This document shows, piece by piece, positions 40,058 to 62,523 of a DNA stretch of 64,000 nt. Origin of the DNA: Ecdyonurus torrentis (Eukaryota; Arthropoda; Insecta; Ephemeroptera; Heptageniidae); assembly GCA_949318235.1 (NCBI GenBank), contig OX439137.1, positions 19,447,202 to 19,511,201 on the forward strand, given 5' to 3'. The position numbers and the translations under genes were made by a program. Numbering within the stretch: position 1 is the stretch's first letter; each line of letters starts with the position of its first letter. The notes beneath the pieces were generated by a model that worked only from the letters and a program-made list of their open reading frames with translations, made no database searches and was not told where the DNA came from.

Positions 40058-41904
40058 CCTATAATATGCAGTAAAATATGTGTTTTTATGGATAAAACTG
40101 TAAAATGTACCTGACTTGTCTTGAGAAGGCCAATAAAAATGATTTCATTTGATTTGATTTATTTAAATAAATATGTTACACATAATATTAAAATGTATTA
40201 TAAATAAAATAATGTATAAATGACTACTTTTTCTCTCAAATATAATATTGTATTGTGTTTTATAAATTAATTTACAAATACATATTTCTATGATTTTTCT
40301 TTGTTAATTATGTATATTAAATATAATGAAGAAATACTCTGACTAGTGGATATTGTTTAAAGAAAGTCGGAGGACCATGTAAGTGGGTTGTACCTTTTTT
40401 GGCCTCTAATAAAAATAATTTATTATTATTATTATATTTAACTATTGTCATGAAACAAAACATAGCCACAATACAAGAAAAATGTTAAATAAAAAATCCT
40501 AAGTATATATTATAAAAGAACTGAAATATATAATAGGGGACCTTTCTGTGGATGTTTGCAAATTTATAAAAATCTACCAACACATTTTAAGACAGATTAA
40601 AGATACTATTATATTAAAAAGAGAAAAAAAAATTAATAATTAAAAAAATATATAAAAGCGCTACTGTCAAACAAGCAATATTATACTTGTATATATTTTC
40701 TTGTTGTTTATTATACAATTGATGAATTTTTGAAAGATCAAATTTAATGTAACATAATTATCCAATTTATTCATTATGTTATAATATGTTAACTATTTTG
40801 TATTAGATGTTGCATTTTTTTTTTTTTTTTTGCCTGTGTGTAATTTTTGTATATTATTGACTATCATTTCTAATTGCACAAATTTTTACAATAACCTAAG
40901 CGGATATGCATTATTGTGATTGGAGGATAAAAGAAATGAATAAACATATTTGAATTTCGAAAAAAAATTAAGAGATATTTAATTATTTTTAAAATTCATA
41001 AATCGCATTTTTTTTCATATAATATTTTGTGTGATCCAAAACTAAAATAGTTGTTACTAATTATTTTAAAGCATTGAAATTATTTTTATTCTAAAGCTGG
41101 CTTATAAAAGCAGGAATATGATTTTTTTTTTTAAATTAATTAGTAACGATTTGGGAATTATCTACTTTAAAACTTAAATTAATAATGAGTTTTATCATAA
41201 AGTTATTGTAAATAATACCAAAAAAAAAATAATAATAATAAAACGCTTGCTTAAAAAAAAATGAAAAAAGGTAACAACATATTTTATAATATTTCAAATT
41301 TTTTAGATCGATTATGAATTATGAAATATCGAGTTTTTTTTACAGTTTAAATATCTATGTATCTATGCAAAGACCTACGCTTGCCGTATATATTATACTG
41401 TCTGAGTTCTGAGTTAATAAAAAAAATTAAAAATAGGAATTGAAATACTTAGAAGTTTTGTTTAGTGCAAATATTTAAAAAAAAAAAAAAAAAAAAAAAG
41501 TAGATAGTAAAAAAATAAAAACGAAAAATTAAAATTACCTTTGTTTTCTGTAATCAGTTCAGTATGAAAAACCTTCAGTTTTCTTGTCTCTGTGTAACTC
41601 ACTTAACGTACGTACTTAAAGTAATTAGTCTATGTCTAATTCCGTCTATTTATTAGTTCAGTATAGTGATTGTTACCTATACAAAAATGTTAATTGTTAC
41701 CTAGGGGACCTCTAGTGATAACTTGTTCACTTACTTTTAATTACAAAATTATATTACCTTATTGTTAAAGTGAATGAGTCAACGTGTCACCAAACACGGC
41801 AAGAAAAATAAAACTCATCTGCAATGCATGCGTACACTAAAAAAAAATGTTGACAAAAAACAACTAGAGATAATTGAAGACCAAAATAATAATAATTATA
41901 AAAA
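39218..41904. other. Non-coding stretch with retroelement tails
   Basis: Upstream flank of the minus-strand polyQ gene and left flank of DNAAF4. Apart from non-LTR remnants (40090-40165 with GAGAAGGCCAATAAAAATG, 40375-40435 with GGACCATGTAAG and GGCCTCTAATAAAAATAAT, and 40545-40965), only homopolymers and AT-rich sequence are seen. Confidence 0.5.
40545..40965 (+). mobile_element. Decayed non-LTR retrotransposon 3' end, family 2
   Basis: ACCAACACATTTTAAGACAG codes an LPTHF-like remnant broken by stops. AAACAAGCAATATTATAC and GATGAATTTTTGAAAGATCA correspond to the intact-looking C-terminus at 52850-52990 (minus). The shared 3' UTR ends TAAGCGGATATGCATT and GATTGGAGGATAAAAGAAAT. Coding capacity is lost. 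Confidence 0.65.
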
Positions 41905-42215
41905 GTAATTTTATTTTATACTCTATAAGAAGACAGTGTTCTGTTTTGATCAATACATGAATTCCTAGTTTTTAAGATCATTTTATTTTAAATCATGTAT
42001 ATTATATATATTTTTTTATATTTTTTTAAAATCGAAAAAAGACGTCACAACATGTGCCTTATGCATTTTGGCATAGAAAAAAGTTACTGACTGTGTCGTC
42101 ATTATGCGACATTAAAAAATAATATAAAAATACTTAATAAACTAAAAAATATATAAATTTGCATATCTATCGATCCAGGACAATGTCTTCTTTTAAAATA
42201 AGCAATAAAATTAAA
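41905..42215. mobile_element. Palindromic MITE (GACGTCACGGT family), copy 5
   Basis: Family member about 240 bases upstream of the DNAAF4 X-box candidate. Centre GACGTCACAACATGTGCCTT pairs loosely with GTTACTGACTGTGTCGTCAT. Confidence 0.8.
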
Positions 42216-42457
42216 TCAGACTACTTTTTTAAGTCTCAATCATAGTTTGGAATTTCATCAAATATTCTCTCGTGTTATTTCATTTTTTTGTGTGTGTGTT
42301 TTTTTCTCCTCTTTATTATTTATTATTATTTGGAATACATTCACTTGCAAGCAGTCAAATGTGCATAGTGATGTCATCACTTATGTTTCATACTCCGTCT
42401 TTAGACAATGTGACGTCATTTTGATTTGAGAGTACATTTTGGTAGCACTTGTGATGC

Positions 42458-42471
42458 GTTGCTATGGTGAT
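42458..42471 (+). promoter_or_regulatory. Candidate X-box (RFX site) of DNAAF4
   Basis: GTTGCTATGGTGAT matches RYYNYY-N(1-3)-RRNRAC with a two-base spacer and one mismatch at the last base, 153 bases before the ATG. A nearby GTGACGTCAT at 42411-42420 is a CRE-like site. RFX control through X-boxes is established for DNAAF4/DYX1C1 in vertebrates. An equivalent site precedes the duplicated exon at 22377. Confidence 0.6.
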
Positions 42472-42610
42472 GCTTCATAAATACGTAGTAAACATTAAAA
42501 GTAACAAACTTTGTTATTATTTTTTGTTATGAGATTTATTTGTAATAACTGGTATAAAAATATCTAGTCACTGAGAATAAATTTTAATTTCAAATCACGA
42601 CAAATTAAAA

Positions 42611-48267
<5,657 letters not shown>

Positions 48268-48399
48268 TGTATAAAAAAAAACAATAAATCATTTCATTTA
48301 CATGTTATTTAATTGGTTTTATTATATTTTGTTGGTTGAAAATGAGTTTTATATCATATAAGAGTATAAACCTAACAACGCGTTATTAAATTAGAAATT

Positions 48400-48640
48400 A
48401 ATGAGGTGAGGTGAACCTCTGACTTGACGTAGACCACTACCACCTTGCACTGCCAGGACTACATGACCAGCGACATGAATATAGACCTGTCAAGCATAAA
48501 CATCTCTACATATAGCAATGAGATGAGGTGATCCCCTGACTTTGCGTGGGTCACTACTACCTTGCACTGCCAGGACTGCATAGCTGGAGACATGAATACA
48601 CCTGTCAAGCCTAAACATCTCCCCTACTGTTTTACCTATT
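48400..48640. repeat. Two-copy tandem repeat downstream of DNAAF4
   Basis: Two units of about 125 bases share GAGGTGA(A/T)CC(T/C)CTGACTT, CACTGCCAGGACT, GACATGAATA and CCTGTCAAGC(A/C)TAAACATCTC. GC-richer than its surroundings; no long open frame. Confidence 0.8.
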
Positions 48641-48719
48641 TCATTGCTACCTATCAGAGTATTTATTTTCTTGTGACATTGAATCTTCCCTGATCCTTCA
48701 TAGAGCTTATGACAAAAAA

Positions 48720-49440
48720 ATCCTTTTTTTTCTTCATTGACCCAGGCAGTTTATAGTAGCATGTGTTACAACAAGCGTTGGTCTTGTCAAAAAAATATTT
48801 ACAATAAATTATAATTAAATATATATATAATTACATTCATAAAATGTCAAAAAACATTAAAAAAAAGCAAAATACATCAGGATATATCAAGTGTAATGAA
48901 TATTAAAGGGACACAAATATTGAAACTATAGAAATTGAACTGTATATTAAGCAACTCATTGCAGTTTAGTCAGTATAAAATTGTAGATTTGTATGTGTAG
49001 TATGCATAAGCACATCAATTTTTGAATTTTCCAATTGAATTGAATTTTTCAATTTTTGAATTGGGATCATAAAATTCAGCTAAAGTGTAGTATTCCTTAA
49101 ATATAAATTTTTTTTCAGGAGGTTCCGGAATAAAGTATTATTGTTAAGGTTTCTAATTAATGACGGTAAACTATTATATATTTTTGATGTGCTATAATAC
49201 ATTCTGACATTCTGACATTCTAATATGGAAGACCTGATATACTCTGCATTGTAAATTGAATTCATAATCTCTAGCAACAACAAACCACTGTGGCAGAGAC
49301 TCGGGTTTTTTGTTTTAAAAATAAATGAATGGAGAAAATTTCCAACGTTTATGTACGCATGATGTGATTTCTTCATATTATACATGTTGGTGTGAAAAGT
49401 ATCAAAATAGATTATCACTGAATATATTTACGTCAATCGG
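48720..49440 (-). mobile_element. Non-LTR retrotransposon 3' end, family 1, minus strand
   Basis: An open frame at 49080-49418 (minus) ends with YYSTSKIYNSLPSLIRNLNN and LFRNLLKKNLYL, the type of sequence at the C-terminus of jockey/RTE-like ORF2. It is shifted out of frame near the YYTL motif. The 3' UTR read on this strand has ACAAGACCAACGCTTGTTGT and CTGCCTGGGTCAATGAAG, as in the copy at 55515-56175. 5'-truncated and dead. Confidence 0.75.
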
Positions 49441-49569
49441 TTATTGTGTTTCTTTTTACTGTCATCAACTTTAATTATTAATCAGTTTTCCAATTTAATT
49501 AATTGCTTTTAACTGCCTTCCACCATATATACTATAAAAATTTATATTTAAAGAATATTTACACTATAG

Positions 49570-49600
49570 CAGATACACACACACACACACACACACATAT
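49570..49600. repeat. short (CA)n array
   Basis: CA dinucleotides at 49573-49599. Confidence 0.85.
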
Positions 49601-49694
49601 AATTTAGCTACAATAATAATAACAAGCGTACCATACCAAACATCTCAATACGAAACAACAACTGAGACTAGATCATATTATCATATGTTTTTCT

Positions 49695-49698
<4 letters not shown>

Positions 49699-49771
<73 letters not shown>
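49699..49771. repeat. (AT)n microsatellite
   Basis: Perfect AT array of about 70 bases, followed directly by (TTG)n at 49772-49789 and then the tail of a SINE. Confidence 0.97.
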
Positions 49772-49782
<11 letters not shown>

Positions 49783-49784
49783 TG

Positions 49785-50166
49785 TTGTTGCTTGCCACAT
49801 TGTTTTATCGTGCTACACTCATCCCAATCTCAGTCAAGACATTGTCTTATCGACAGGTAAGAACTTTCCAATTAATGAAAAAGCACACACAAACCGGCCA
49901 CGGCATAAGTACACAACCCGGCATTCGCTATGACAGCCTAGAGAAACCATGGAAACATCTAGGCAGGCTGGTCGGTGCAATCACATCGATCATGCACCTC
50001 CCGAATGCTGTGCGCCGTCATGGAATGCATGTAAACATGCATCGTTCAATGTGTAGTGCTCTCACACTTCACGTACGTACCTAGCAGTAGCTCGAACCTA
50101 TATACTCGGTGAGGAGTACAGAGTTACAAGTCAGCTGCCTTCACCACTCGGCCATACCAGCTCGGT
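49785..50166 (-). mobile_element. tRNA-derived SINE (type II), copy 1, minus strand
   Basis: On the minus strand it starts GAGCTGGTATGGCCGAGTGG, an A-box-like head resembling tRNA-Ser/Leu, and has the B-box GGTTCGAGC. The body shares TTTCCATGGTTTCTCTAG and GAATGCCGGG with the other SINEs and ends near GCTTGCCACATTG reversed. A second copy is at 63565-63980. Not a functional tRNA: no proper 3' acceptor stem. Confidence 0.82.
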
Positions 50167-50185
50167 AAAAATAATTGAATTTAAT

Positions 50186-50240
50186 TTGTAACAACCTGCT
50201 ACTATGAATTGCCTGGGTCAATAAAGAAATCTTATACATA
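50186..50240 (+). mobile_element. Non-LTR family 1 3' tail fragment
   Basis: AACAACCTGCTACTATGAAT and TGCCTGGGTCAATAAAGAAA match only the last bases of the family 1 element at 55515-56175. Confidence 0.75.
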
Positions 50241-50956
50241 ATGATTTTACAAATGATGATTTACAGGATTTCTCTACAGTTCACATGATTTTGACAATAT
50301 ATCATTCAAATTCAGCTCCTATTTTTCTCATAAAAATAACATTGCATTTTAGCGATAGTTTTTGATTGTTAAAATATATTATCACAATTGCGTCAACATT
50401 TATAAGTTGTTGTTGCAATTATATTTTACAAATAAAATTATGATAATTTCTAAATACCATAATTATAACGTGTACTTTTATTTTATTATTTAATCAGTAA
50501 TAATACTACTAGATTGTTTTAAGCAATATATATATATATACACGCACTGTATAATACACTGCCAGTGAAGAAACACAGCTTTTTACTCTACATAAAAATG
50601 TTTTGCGAGTACATGTTGAATTGCTAAAAATATCACTATTTACTAAAAAAAAAAAAAAAAAAAGTTATAACATGTTATACGTAAGTTGTAACATTTTGAT
50701 TTTTTTATGACGAATAAAGTAAAAAATAAATATTATTATTATACTTTGACTGTTAGTATGTATATTGCAATTATTAGTATTAAAAAAACAACACTATAAA
50801 TAAATCTAATGTTGATTATGTTTTTTTTTTTTAACATATACTTGTATATATTATGTCATATGTGTTTTAAATGATATTTTAATGAGATTAGTTAACCGGA
50901 CGTGTAAATTATAATTGTTGATGAAACACTCTGACTATAAATTGTTGTTAAATTAA

Positions 50957-51300
50957 AGGAATAGACCAGAGAAAAACATAAGCTTTTATATCACAAAACA
51001 CTTGATGGGAATTACATAAATAACATTAGTTTGTCTCCAAACCCAACAGTAACCCCGTAGCAGTGATCATAAATTTCGATTTATGCAACCCGCACAACAT
51101 TTTCATACTAATTTTTGCATGTTCGGTGTTCCTGACGTCATAAACATGAATTTTTACGCAAATTGCATACTTAACAGTTTTTTCACGCTCTCTCATGGGG
51201 CTACATTAACATTCTGGTATAAATTGCCATCAGTTTTGAAGATCTCATTTCGTGTTTATTCATGAAAAAACACATGTTGTTTTGTGTGGTCTATGGCTAT
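50957..51300 (+). mobile_element. MITE with ATAGACCA-type terminal repeats, copy 3
   Basis: Runs from GGAATAGACCAGAGAAAAAC to GTGTGGTCTATGGC, with TGACGTCAT inside. It lies about 270 bases upstream of the receptor start codon. Confidence 0.88.
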
Positions 51301-51569
51301 GGTCAGAAGACCATGTAAGTCAGTATGTACCATTTGTAGCCTCTAAATTAAAAACCAATTATTATTTTTATTTATAGATAGGCATGAGTTGATTTTGATA
51401 AAGCATTATGTTATTTCCATACATATAGTTTACGTAATTCTCATATCGTTTTAGCTTAATATCATTAAAATAAACAGGGAAATTATATTGAAATCATTAA
51501 AGAAAGGATGTTAATTAATAAATTTTTTTTAGAATATCGTCTCAGTTTTATAGTAAAAATTGAGTTATA

Positions 51570-56773
<5,204 letters not shown>

Positions 56774-56775
56774 AC

Positions 56776-57387
56776 ATACACTCTAAAAATTGGTGTATTA
56801 CTTTAGTTACGAATACTAACTTACTTAAAGGCATATAAAACATGAAACATCATGTTGTTTTAATCATTAAAAGGGATCTACAAAACTGATGATAATTTTT
56901 ACTAGAATGTAAATATGGTCCAACAAGAGAGTGAAAAATGTAAAGTATGCAATTTGTGTGAATATTTCTGTTTATGACATCAGAAAAAGGCAAAAACTAG
57001 AATGAAAATGTTGTGCGGGTTGTATAAATTGAAATTTTCTGATCTCTGCTACGGTGTTACAATTAATGTATTTTTATGTCAGTCCCATCAAGTGTTTTGT
57101 GATGTAAATGATAATGTTTTCATGTTGTCTATGCCATTAAGATAATCATTTTTAACTTATTTTTGTAGCTAAAACAATGCATTCTAGCAAATTATTAACA
57201 ATAGCTACTTTAACTAAAAAAAAAAATAGCTTAAAACAATTTACAGCAACTTATACTCTATATTTTTAATAACTTGCTAAAATATATTACTTTAGCTACT
57301 CATATATCATGTAATAACCTCCAAGTGATTAACTTAAATAAGTTAGTATTCGTAACTAACGCGATGCACCAATTTTTAGAGTGACGT
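56776..57387. mobile_element. Palindromic MITE (GAATCCTAACTTA arms) split by an inserted MITE
   Basis: The left end CACTCTAAAAATTGGTG starts within ten bases of the tail A stop codon. The right end CACCAATTTTTAGAGTG is its inverse at about 57366-57382. Between the arms lies an inverted ATAGACCA-type MITE (56828-57150) that splits the left arm. The outer element must be older than the inner one. Confidence 0.85.
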
Positions 57388-57459
57388 GAGCACAAAAATA
57401 TTTACGTAATTATTATGCTAGATTACCCACAGCACCATGAAAAAGACTAAAAAAAATTA

Positions 57460-58082
57460 TTGCAAATTTTAAAAGAAGGCATCATGATTCTAAATCGTAT
57501 ATTGTACTTTTTGAGTTCATTTAGTATACACTGAAGAAAAAAAAAAGATACTTAAGGCAGATATTAACTCCTGTAAATGCAATAAGTAGATATATAACCT
57601 ACAACAGGTATTATTATACTATAACACTACCTAATGCAGGTGTACTTTGCAACAATAAAGGTGTGACTCACTTAGATTAAGTGGTATTGCAGTTTATATC
57701 TACCTGTTACAAATTAAAGAGTGCCTATTGCAAAATACAGGATACAAGTATGTACACTCCTCCCGAATAAATCTGACCGCATGCGTTAAAGTTTCCTCAT
57801 ATATTTATCATTTGGAGAGATTAACGCTTTGGTCAGATTTATTCGGGAGGAGTGTACCTGCCATAGGTATAGTAATTTTTTCCCGTATGTATATATATAT
57901 AGTTAGTATTTTAAAGTCGTGAAATGACGTCACGGTGAGTAACTTTTTTCCTATGCCCTATATGCATAAACGTGACGTCATTTTTCGATGTTTAAAAATG
58001 AACTAAAAATACTCAATGAACTAAAAAATTATAAATTTGCATATTAATTCATTTAAGACGGTGTTTTCTTTTAGAATATGCA
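57460..58082. mobile_element. GACGTCACGGT MITE (copy 7) split by another repeat
   Basis: 57460-57530 and 57905-58082 are the two halves of one palindromic MITE. The insert at 57531-57904 matches the repeat at 21360-21645, has an internal inverted pair (GTACACTCCTCCCGAATAAA and TTTATTCGGGAGGAGTGTAC), and is flanked by TTAGTAT on both sides, a likely target duplication. Confidence 0.85.
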
Positions 58083-58189
58083 CAAAAAAAAAAAAAAAAA
58101 AAAAACTTCTATATTTGTTAATTTTGGTATACGGTAATTTATGCTATACTTCATATACTGTACAGAGCTTAAAAATTGTTAAAGAGATA

Positions 58190-58382
58190 CTATTGGTCCA
58201 CGAAATTACAATAGCAAAGGGTGTCTGCTGCTGCATTTCTCCGCCTTCTCAGACTGGTTGTGATTGCAGTGGCCAATGACATAAATATACGCACACCTAC
58301 TTGACTATGCACAATTTGCACACCTTCTCTCTATTTTTTAAGAATCAGTGCTTGCTTGCTTGCTCGCCGAACACGCGTCTGG

Positions 58383-58419
<37 letters not shown>

Positions 58420-58790
58420 CTTTCTTTGAACCAAAATATTAAACCTGCCTGCTAGACCTGCCGTGTGTTGTTCTCTCTCTAATTTCTCGTTCAAACAAAA
58501 TATTTATTATAATATGCTTCCTCTAAACTTGTTTGCTTTTTCTCCAGAAAAATACAATAGTAAGCGATATATCATAGAAAGAGAGAGATGATGCACGTTG
58601 GACAAGCAGGCAAGCGTATTATTTATTCTGAGAGTGAGAGAGAGAGAGAGAGAAGATGTGCATAGTCAAGGAGGTGTGCTTATATTTATGTCGTTGACCA
58701 CTGCATTGACAACTAGCCGAGAAGGCGGAGAATGCAGAAGTGGACACACCTTGCTATTGTAATTTTGTGGAGCTATATTTCCTTTGTTAA
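58190..58790. mobile_element. Large fold-back element with CT/GA arms
   Basis: The left arm (ACGAAATTACAATAGCAAAG, TCTCCGCCTTCTCAGACTGG, ACTATGCACAATTTGCACAC) is matched inverted by the right arm (GTGCATAGTCAAGGAGGTGT, GCCGAGAAGGCGGAGAATGC, CTTGCTATTGTAATTTTGTG). (CT)n at 58388-58417 and (GA)n at 58631-58653 sit symmetrically. No coding capacity. Confidence 0.85.
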
Positions 58791-59030
58791 CATTTTATCT
58801 GCTCCCCACTGTACAGAGAGTAAATATAATGTTAAATTATTAATGTTGTTCTAATTTAGTATTATTTATTATGTAATAAACATAAATACAGCATAAATTT
58901 TTCCTTCTCGTGATGTACGATAGAACTTGTAAAGCAGGTTGTCCAAGTTATATTTTTCTCCCCAGAGAACAGGGGGCTGATTTTTTAAACTCATTACGAA
59001 CGAAATTTCTAATGCACTAACGCGACCGAG

Positions 59031-59398
59031 CACTGTGGTCTAGTGGATGCGTGTCAGACTCGTCTGCGAGGGGTCACGGGTTCGATTCCCGGCAGTGGCA
59101 AAGTTTATCAGTAAGCTTTGTACACCGGAAATACACAGTGCATTCGGGAGGTAGAAGGGATATCTCAGAGCATTCCTCTACCGACTTCCTGACCGAGGTT
59201 TCCATGATTTCCTCGGTATGTAAAGGTGAATGCCGGGAAGAATTTGCCAGGCCATGGCCGACCCGCCATATGGAAGAATCCTAATCTTATGATAGGGCTT
59301 CGGAAGTCTCGGGAGGGTAAATTCAGTATAAGTGCAATGTAAATATGTAAATAATTAGCATAAGTTGTACCTCGCCTAGAGGTTTGATAGAAAAAAAA
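59031..59398 (+). mobile_element. tRNA-derived SINE (type I)
   Basis: The head CACTGTGGTCTAGTGGATGC (A-box TGGTCTAGTGG) and CACGGGTTCGATTCCCGGCA (B-box GGTTCGATTCC) folds like a tRNA. The body has GAGGTTTCCATGATTTCCTC and GTGAATGCCGGGA and ends in a poly-A tract. Flanks share AAATTTCT, a possible target duplication. Not a tRNA gene, because the transcript body continues for about 300 bases. Confidence 0.85.
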
Positions 59399-59732
59399 AA
59401 TGCAAATTTCTTTGTGGACAACAAAGCTAAAACATTTCAGAATCAGCCCCCAGGTTACTGAAGGGTTAAGAGGTTAAGAGATATAATATGTGTATGTGTA
59501 TGTACAGTATAAAGGTCCTCTCTTATGACTGGTTTATGTTTAAAGTTGTTGTTGTTTTTACATGTGTAAATTTGTGTACAGACCTCTTACTCGGTATAGA
59601 AACTGAGTCACAAATATAATAAGCATAAACTTTTTGTGATGTGTAAAATAAAAACTTTTTTTCTCAAACAATTATTAGCATTTTTCTTCACTAATACCAA
59701 ATATATCAAATACAAACATTATAAAATATTTC

Positions 59733-60118
59733 AGCTCAGCTACTTTAACTGTAGTTATCATAGATACAAGATTTTCCTTTGACTGTCTGGATTGTTACTT
59801 AACCTGTAGTTATCATTTTTATATGAGATTTACCTTTGTAGTACCTAGACTAGATATTATAGATACTTCACCTGTAGATATCATTTTATTTTTAAGATTT
59901 ACCTTTGTATTACCTGGAGAGCTACTTCACCTGTAGTTATCATTTTATTTTTAAGATTTACCTTTGTATTACCTGGAGAGCTACTTCACCTGTAGTTATC
60001 ATTTTATTTTTAAGATTTACCTTTGTATTACCTGGAGAGCTACTTCACCTGTAGTTATCATTTTATTTTTAAGATTTACCTTTGTATTACCTGGAGAGCT
60101 ACTTCACCTGCAGTTATT
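59733..60118. repeat. 59-base minisatellite, about six units
   Basis: Units begin GCTACTTCACCTGTAGTTAT at 59921, 59980, 60039 and 60098, exactly 59 bases apart, with diverged units to the left. The frames across it repeat an LPGELLHL-type peptide and are not a gene. Confidence 0.95.
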
Positions 60119-60214
60119 ATTATTTTTTTTAAACTTTCCTTTGTCCAAGTTTTTATTAATCATGAAATTAAAAATAGTCACAACACAAGAAATACTGAAA
60201 AATAGATTCAAAGT

Positions 60215-60565
60215 ATTTATTTAAGATCTGAAAAGAATTGTAGGTGTTCTTTGGGAATTTATAATAGTTGGACCATGGAATTAAGAAAACAGAACAATCC
60301 GTATTTTTAAGCTCTATAAACAATATTATTCAGTGGATGAATTTTTAAATGAATAATTCTGATATTTGTTATCATATCTGTCGTATTGTTTATTATTGTT
60401 TTTGGTGTAATTTATTACGCAAACGTTGTGAATGTGTTTTTAACTTTCATTTCTGATTGTATATTATACATATGTGTCATTTGTGTACAATAACCTTAGT
60501 TGATATGCTTTTTGAGTATTTTGATTGTAGGATGAAATAAATAAATTATTTGAATACTAATAGCG
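60215..60565 (+). mobile_element. Decayed non-LTR retrotransposon 3' end, family 2
   Basis: AAACAATATTATTCAGTGGA and TGAATTTTTAAATGAATAAT match the YYSIDEFLN end at 52860-52900 (minus). The tail has ATTTCTGATTGT and TTGATTGTAGGATGAAATAA. Confidence 0.7.
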
Positions 60566-60964
60566 TAGTGACTTCTTAGATTACTAGTAAAGAGTTTTCT
60601 CAGTGTAAATTTAATTAAATGCAGTTGCTGATATTAGGTCAACTTAGAGAGGAAATGCAGTTATATACAAACCGCAAGTATAAAGGATGCAGGTTTTGCA
60701 AGACAAAACTTAATAAAAATAAAACGACAAATTTTGTTTCTCACTTTCAGTTTGATTAGCAGCGTTTAATAAACACAAGCTCACAGCTACGTGACGTAAG
60801 TGGAATTTAATTGAAACAAAAATTTAACAAAAATAATAAATATAAGTAATGATTATGCTACTTCAATTATATATAAGAATATAAGTATTTGTTCACATAA
60901 TTATGTTATATTGTAAAGCGATTATACTACATACATAATATGTACGTACAGCATAAAATTATAT

Positions 60965-61248
60965 CTAAAAAAATTATGCATTACTTCACTTACGAATCCT
61001 AACTTATTTGAGATAAACACTTTTGCGTTATTATGAAAAGCTTAAATAATGCATTTTTGCAAATTATTAACAATAGCTATTTTAAGTTGTTTTCAGCTAA
61101 TTTTGGCTATTTTAAGTTAAAATATCTATTGTTAATAATTTGCTAAAATGCTTTATTTAAGCTGCACATAATAACTCAAAAGTGTTTATCTCAAATAAGT
61201 TAGGATTTTTAATTGAAGTAATGCACCCTTTTTTTAGAGTGATGTTAT
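60965..61248. mobile_element. Palindromic MITE (GAATCCTAACTTA arms), copy 3
   Basis: TGCATTACTTCACTTACGAA, CCTAACTTATTTGAGATAAA on the left; TTTATCTCAAATAAGTTAGG and TGCACCCTTTTTTTAGAGTG on the right. Confidence 0.85.
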
Positions 61249-61939
61249 TTTAATTTCACAACATTTATGCTACGATATTATTATTATTTTTTTATTAGAG
61301 CAATATTATTTGTCACATTATTTGTCATAGTGATTCTATGACAGTTATACTTATATTTCTATGTCTTTTCTGTGAAATTTGGAGTAAAAAAAAAAAAATA
61401 AATAAAAAAAATAAATAAATATATATATATATAGTTTTGATATAGTTTTGAAATTTTGCAAAATAACATTATATTATATTGTTCTTGTTTTTCATTTAAT
61501 AGATTGTCGATTTTTCTTGATAATTCTTTGACTAATTCTCTAAGTTTGTTTTCTTATACAGTTTCTTATTTTTAATTATTTTTAAGCTTCAAATATGTAA
61601 GCTAGAATTTTGTAAGTATTACAAAAAATATAATGTAATATGTATAAAAAAAAAAAAAAAAAAGTCCTATATATCCATATATGGGTATGTGAGACATATG
61701 TACATAACATAAAAGTATATCCATGAATACAGTTAAACATTTTCTTTCTTTGAAATATTATCTTTCTTTACTTTGCCTTCGTATGAGCCTAGCTCGCTGA
61801 TCGCAAGAAATTATAGCGACCAATTGTACTCGAAATATGTATAACCTATGTGAAATAAATAAATAAAAAAAATAAAATATTATAACTGAAAATTAATTGT
61901 TATCTTTTCAATAAAAACTTTACTTCAAATTAATTTCAG

Positions 61940-61989
61940 GTACTCGAAATTTGTCTACCAAACAACTACCCGAGAAATGAACATTATTG
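61940..61989 (+). CDS. Possible 50-base alternative exon of the receptor gene
   Basis: Flanked by TTAATTTCAG and GTAAATAT. If entered in phase 1 from exon 54866-54952 it adds GTRNLSTKQLPEK and stops, which would give a secreted ectodomain. If entered in phase 2 it is open (YSKFVYQTTTREMNII) and joins the tail B exon in phase 1, but no phase-2 donor exon is visible. It may also be chance. Confidence 0.3.
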
Positions 61990-62384
61990 GTAAATATTTT
62001 AATCTACTTTTACTATTAATAAATAAATATAAACATATAATACAATAAATTTTACCCTTTATGTGCATCACAACGAAAAAACACTATATACATAGTAATT
62101 AAACAAGCTAAATGCAGCAACATTTATGCATGCCATCATAATGTATGCTATATTGTACAGTGATTACATACAGTAGAATAATAGTTAAGATGTTCAGCAT
62201 GATTATACTTATGTTATTACATAATAACAAAATTTGTGCTCTACAATACAGCATTAATAAATGTATTTATTTTGCTGTGTACATTAATTTAGAGCACGTA
62301 TTATGATTTCCAATTAACCAATTATATGTATTGAATAGTGATCAGTTGATTTGATCAAGCGATTCACTTATTTATTTATTGGTC

Positions 62385-62488
<104 letters not shown>

Positions 62489-62523
62489 TTTATTACTTCT
62501 CTAATTATTTATTTTATTTTCAG

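Noticed and set aside
59040..59105. tRNA gene
   Set aside because: A- and B-boxes are present, but the sequence continues into a SINE body with a poly-A tail; the same applies to 29830-30155, 49785-50166 and 63565-63980.
59964..60224. Hydrophobic repeat protein (YYLESYFTCSYHF units)
   Set aside because: Translation of the 59-base minisatellite; the three stop-free units reflect the unit not being a multiple of three and containing few stops.
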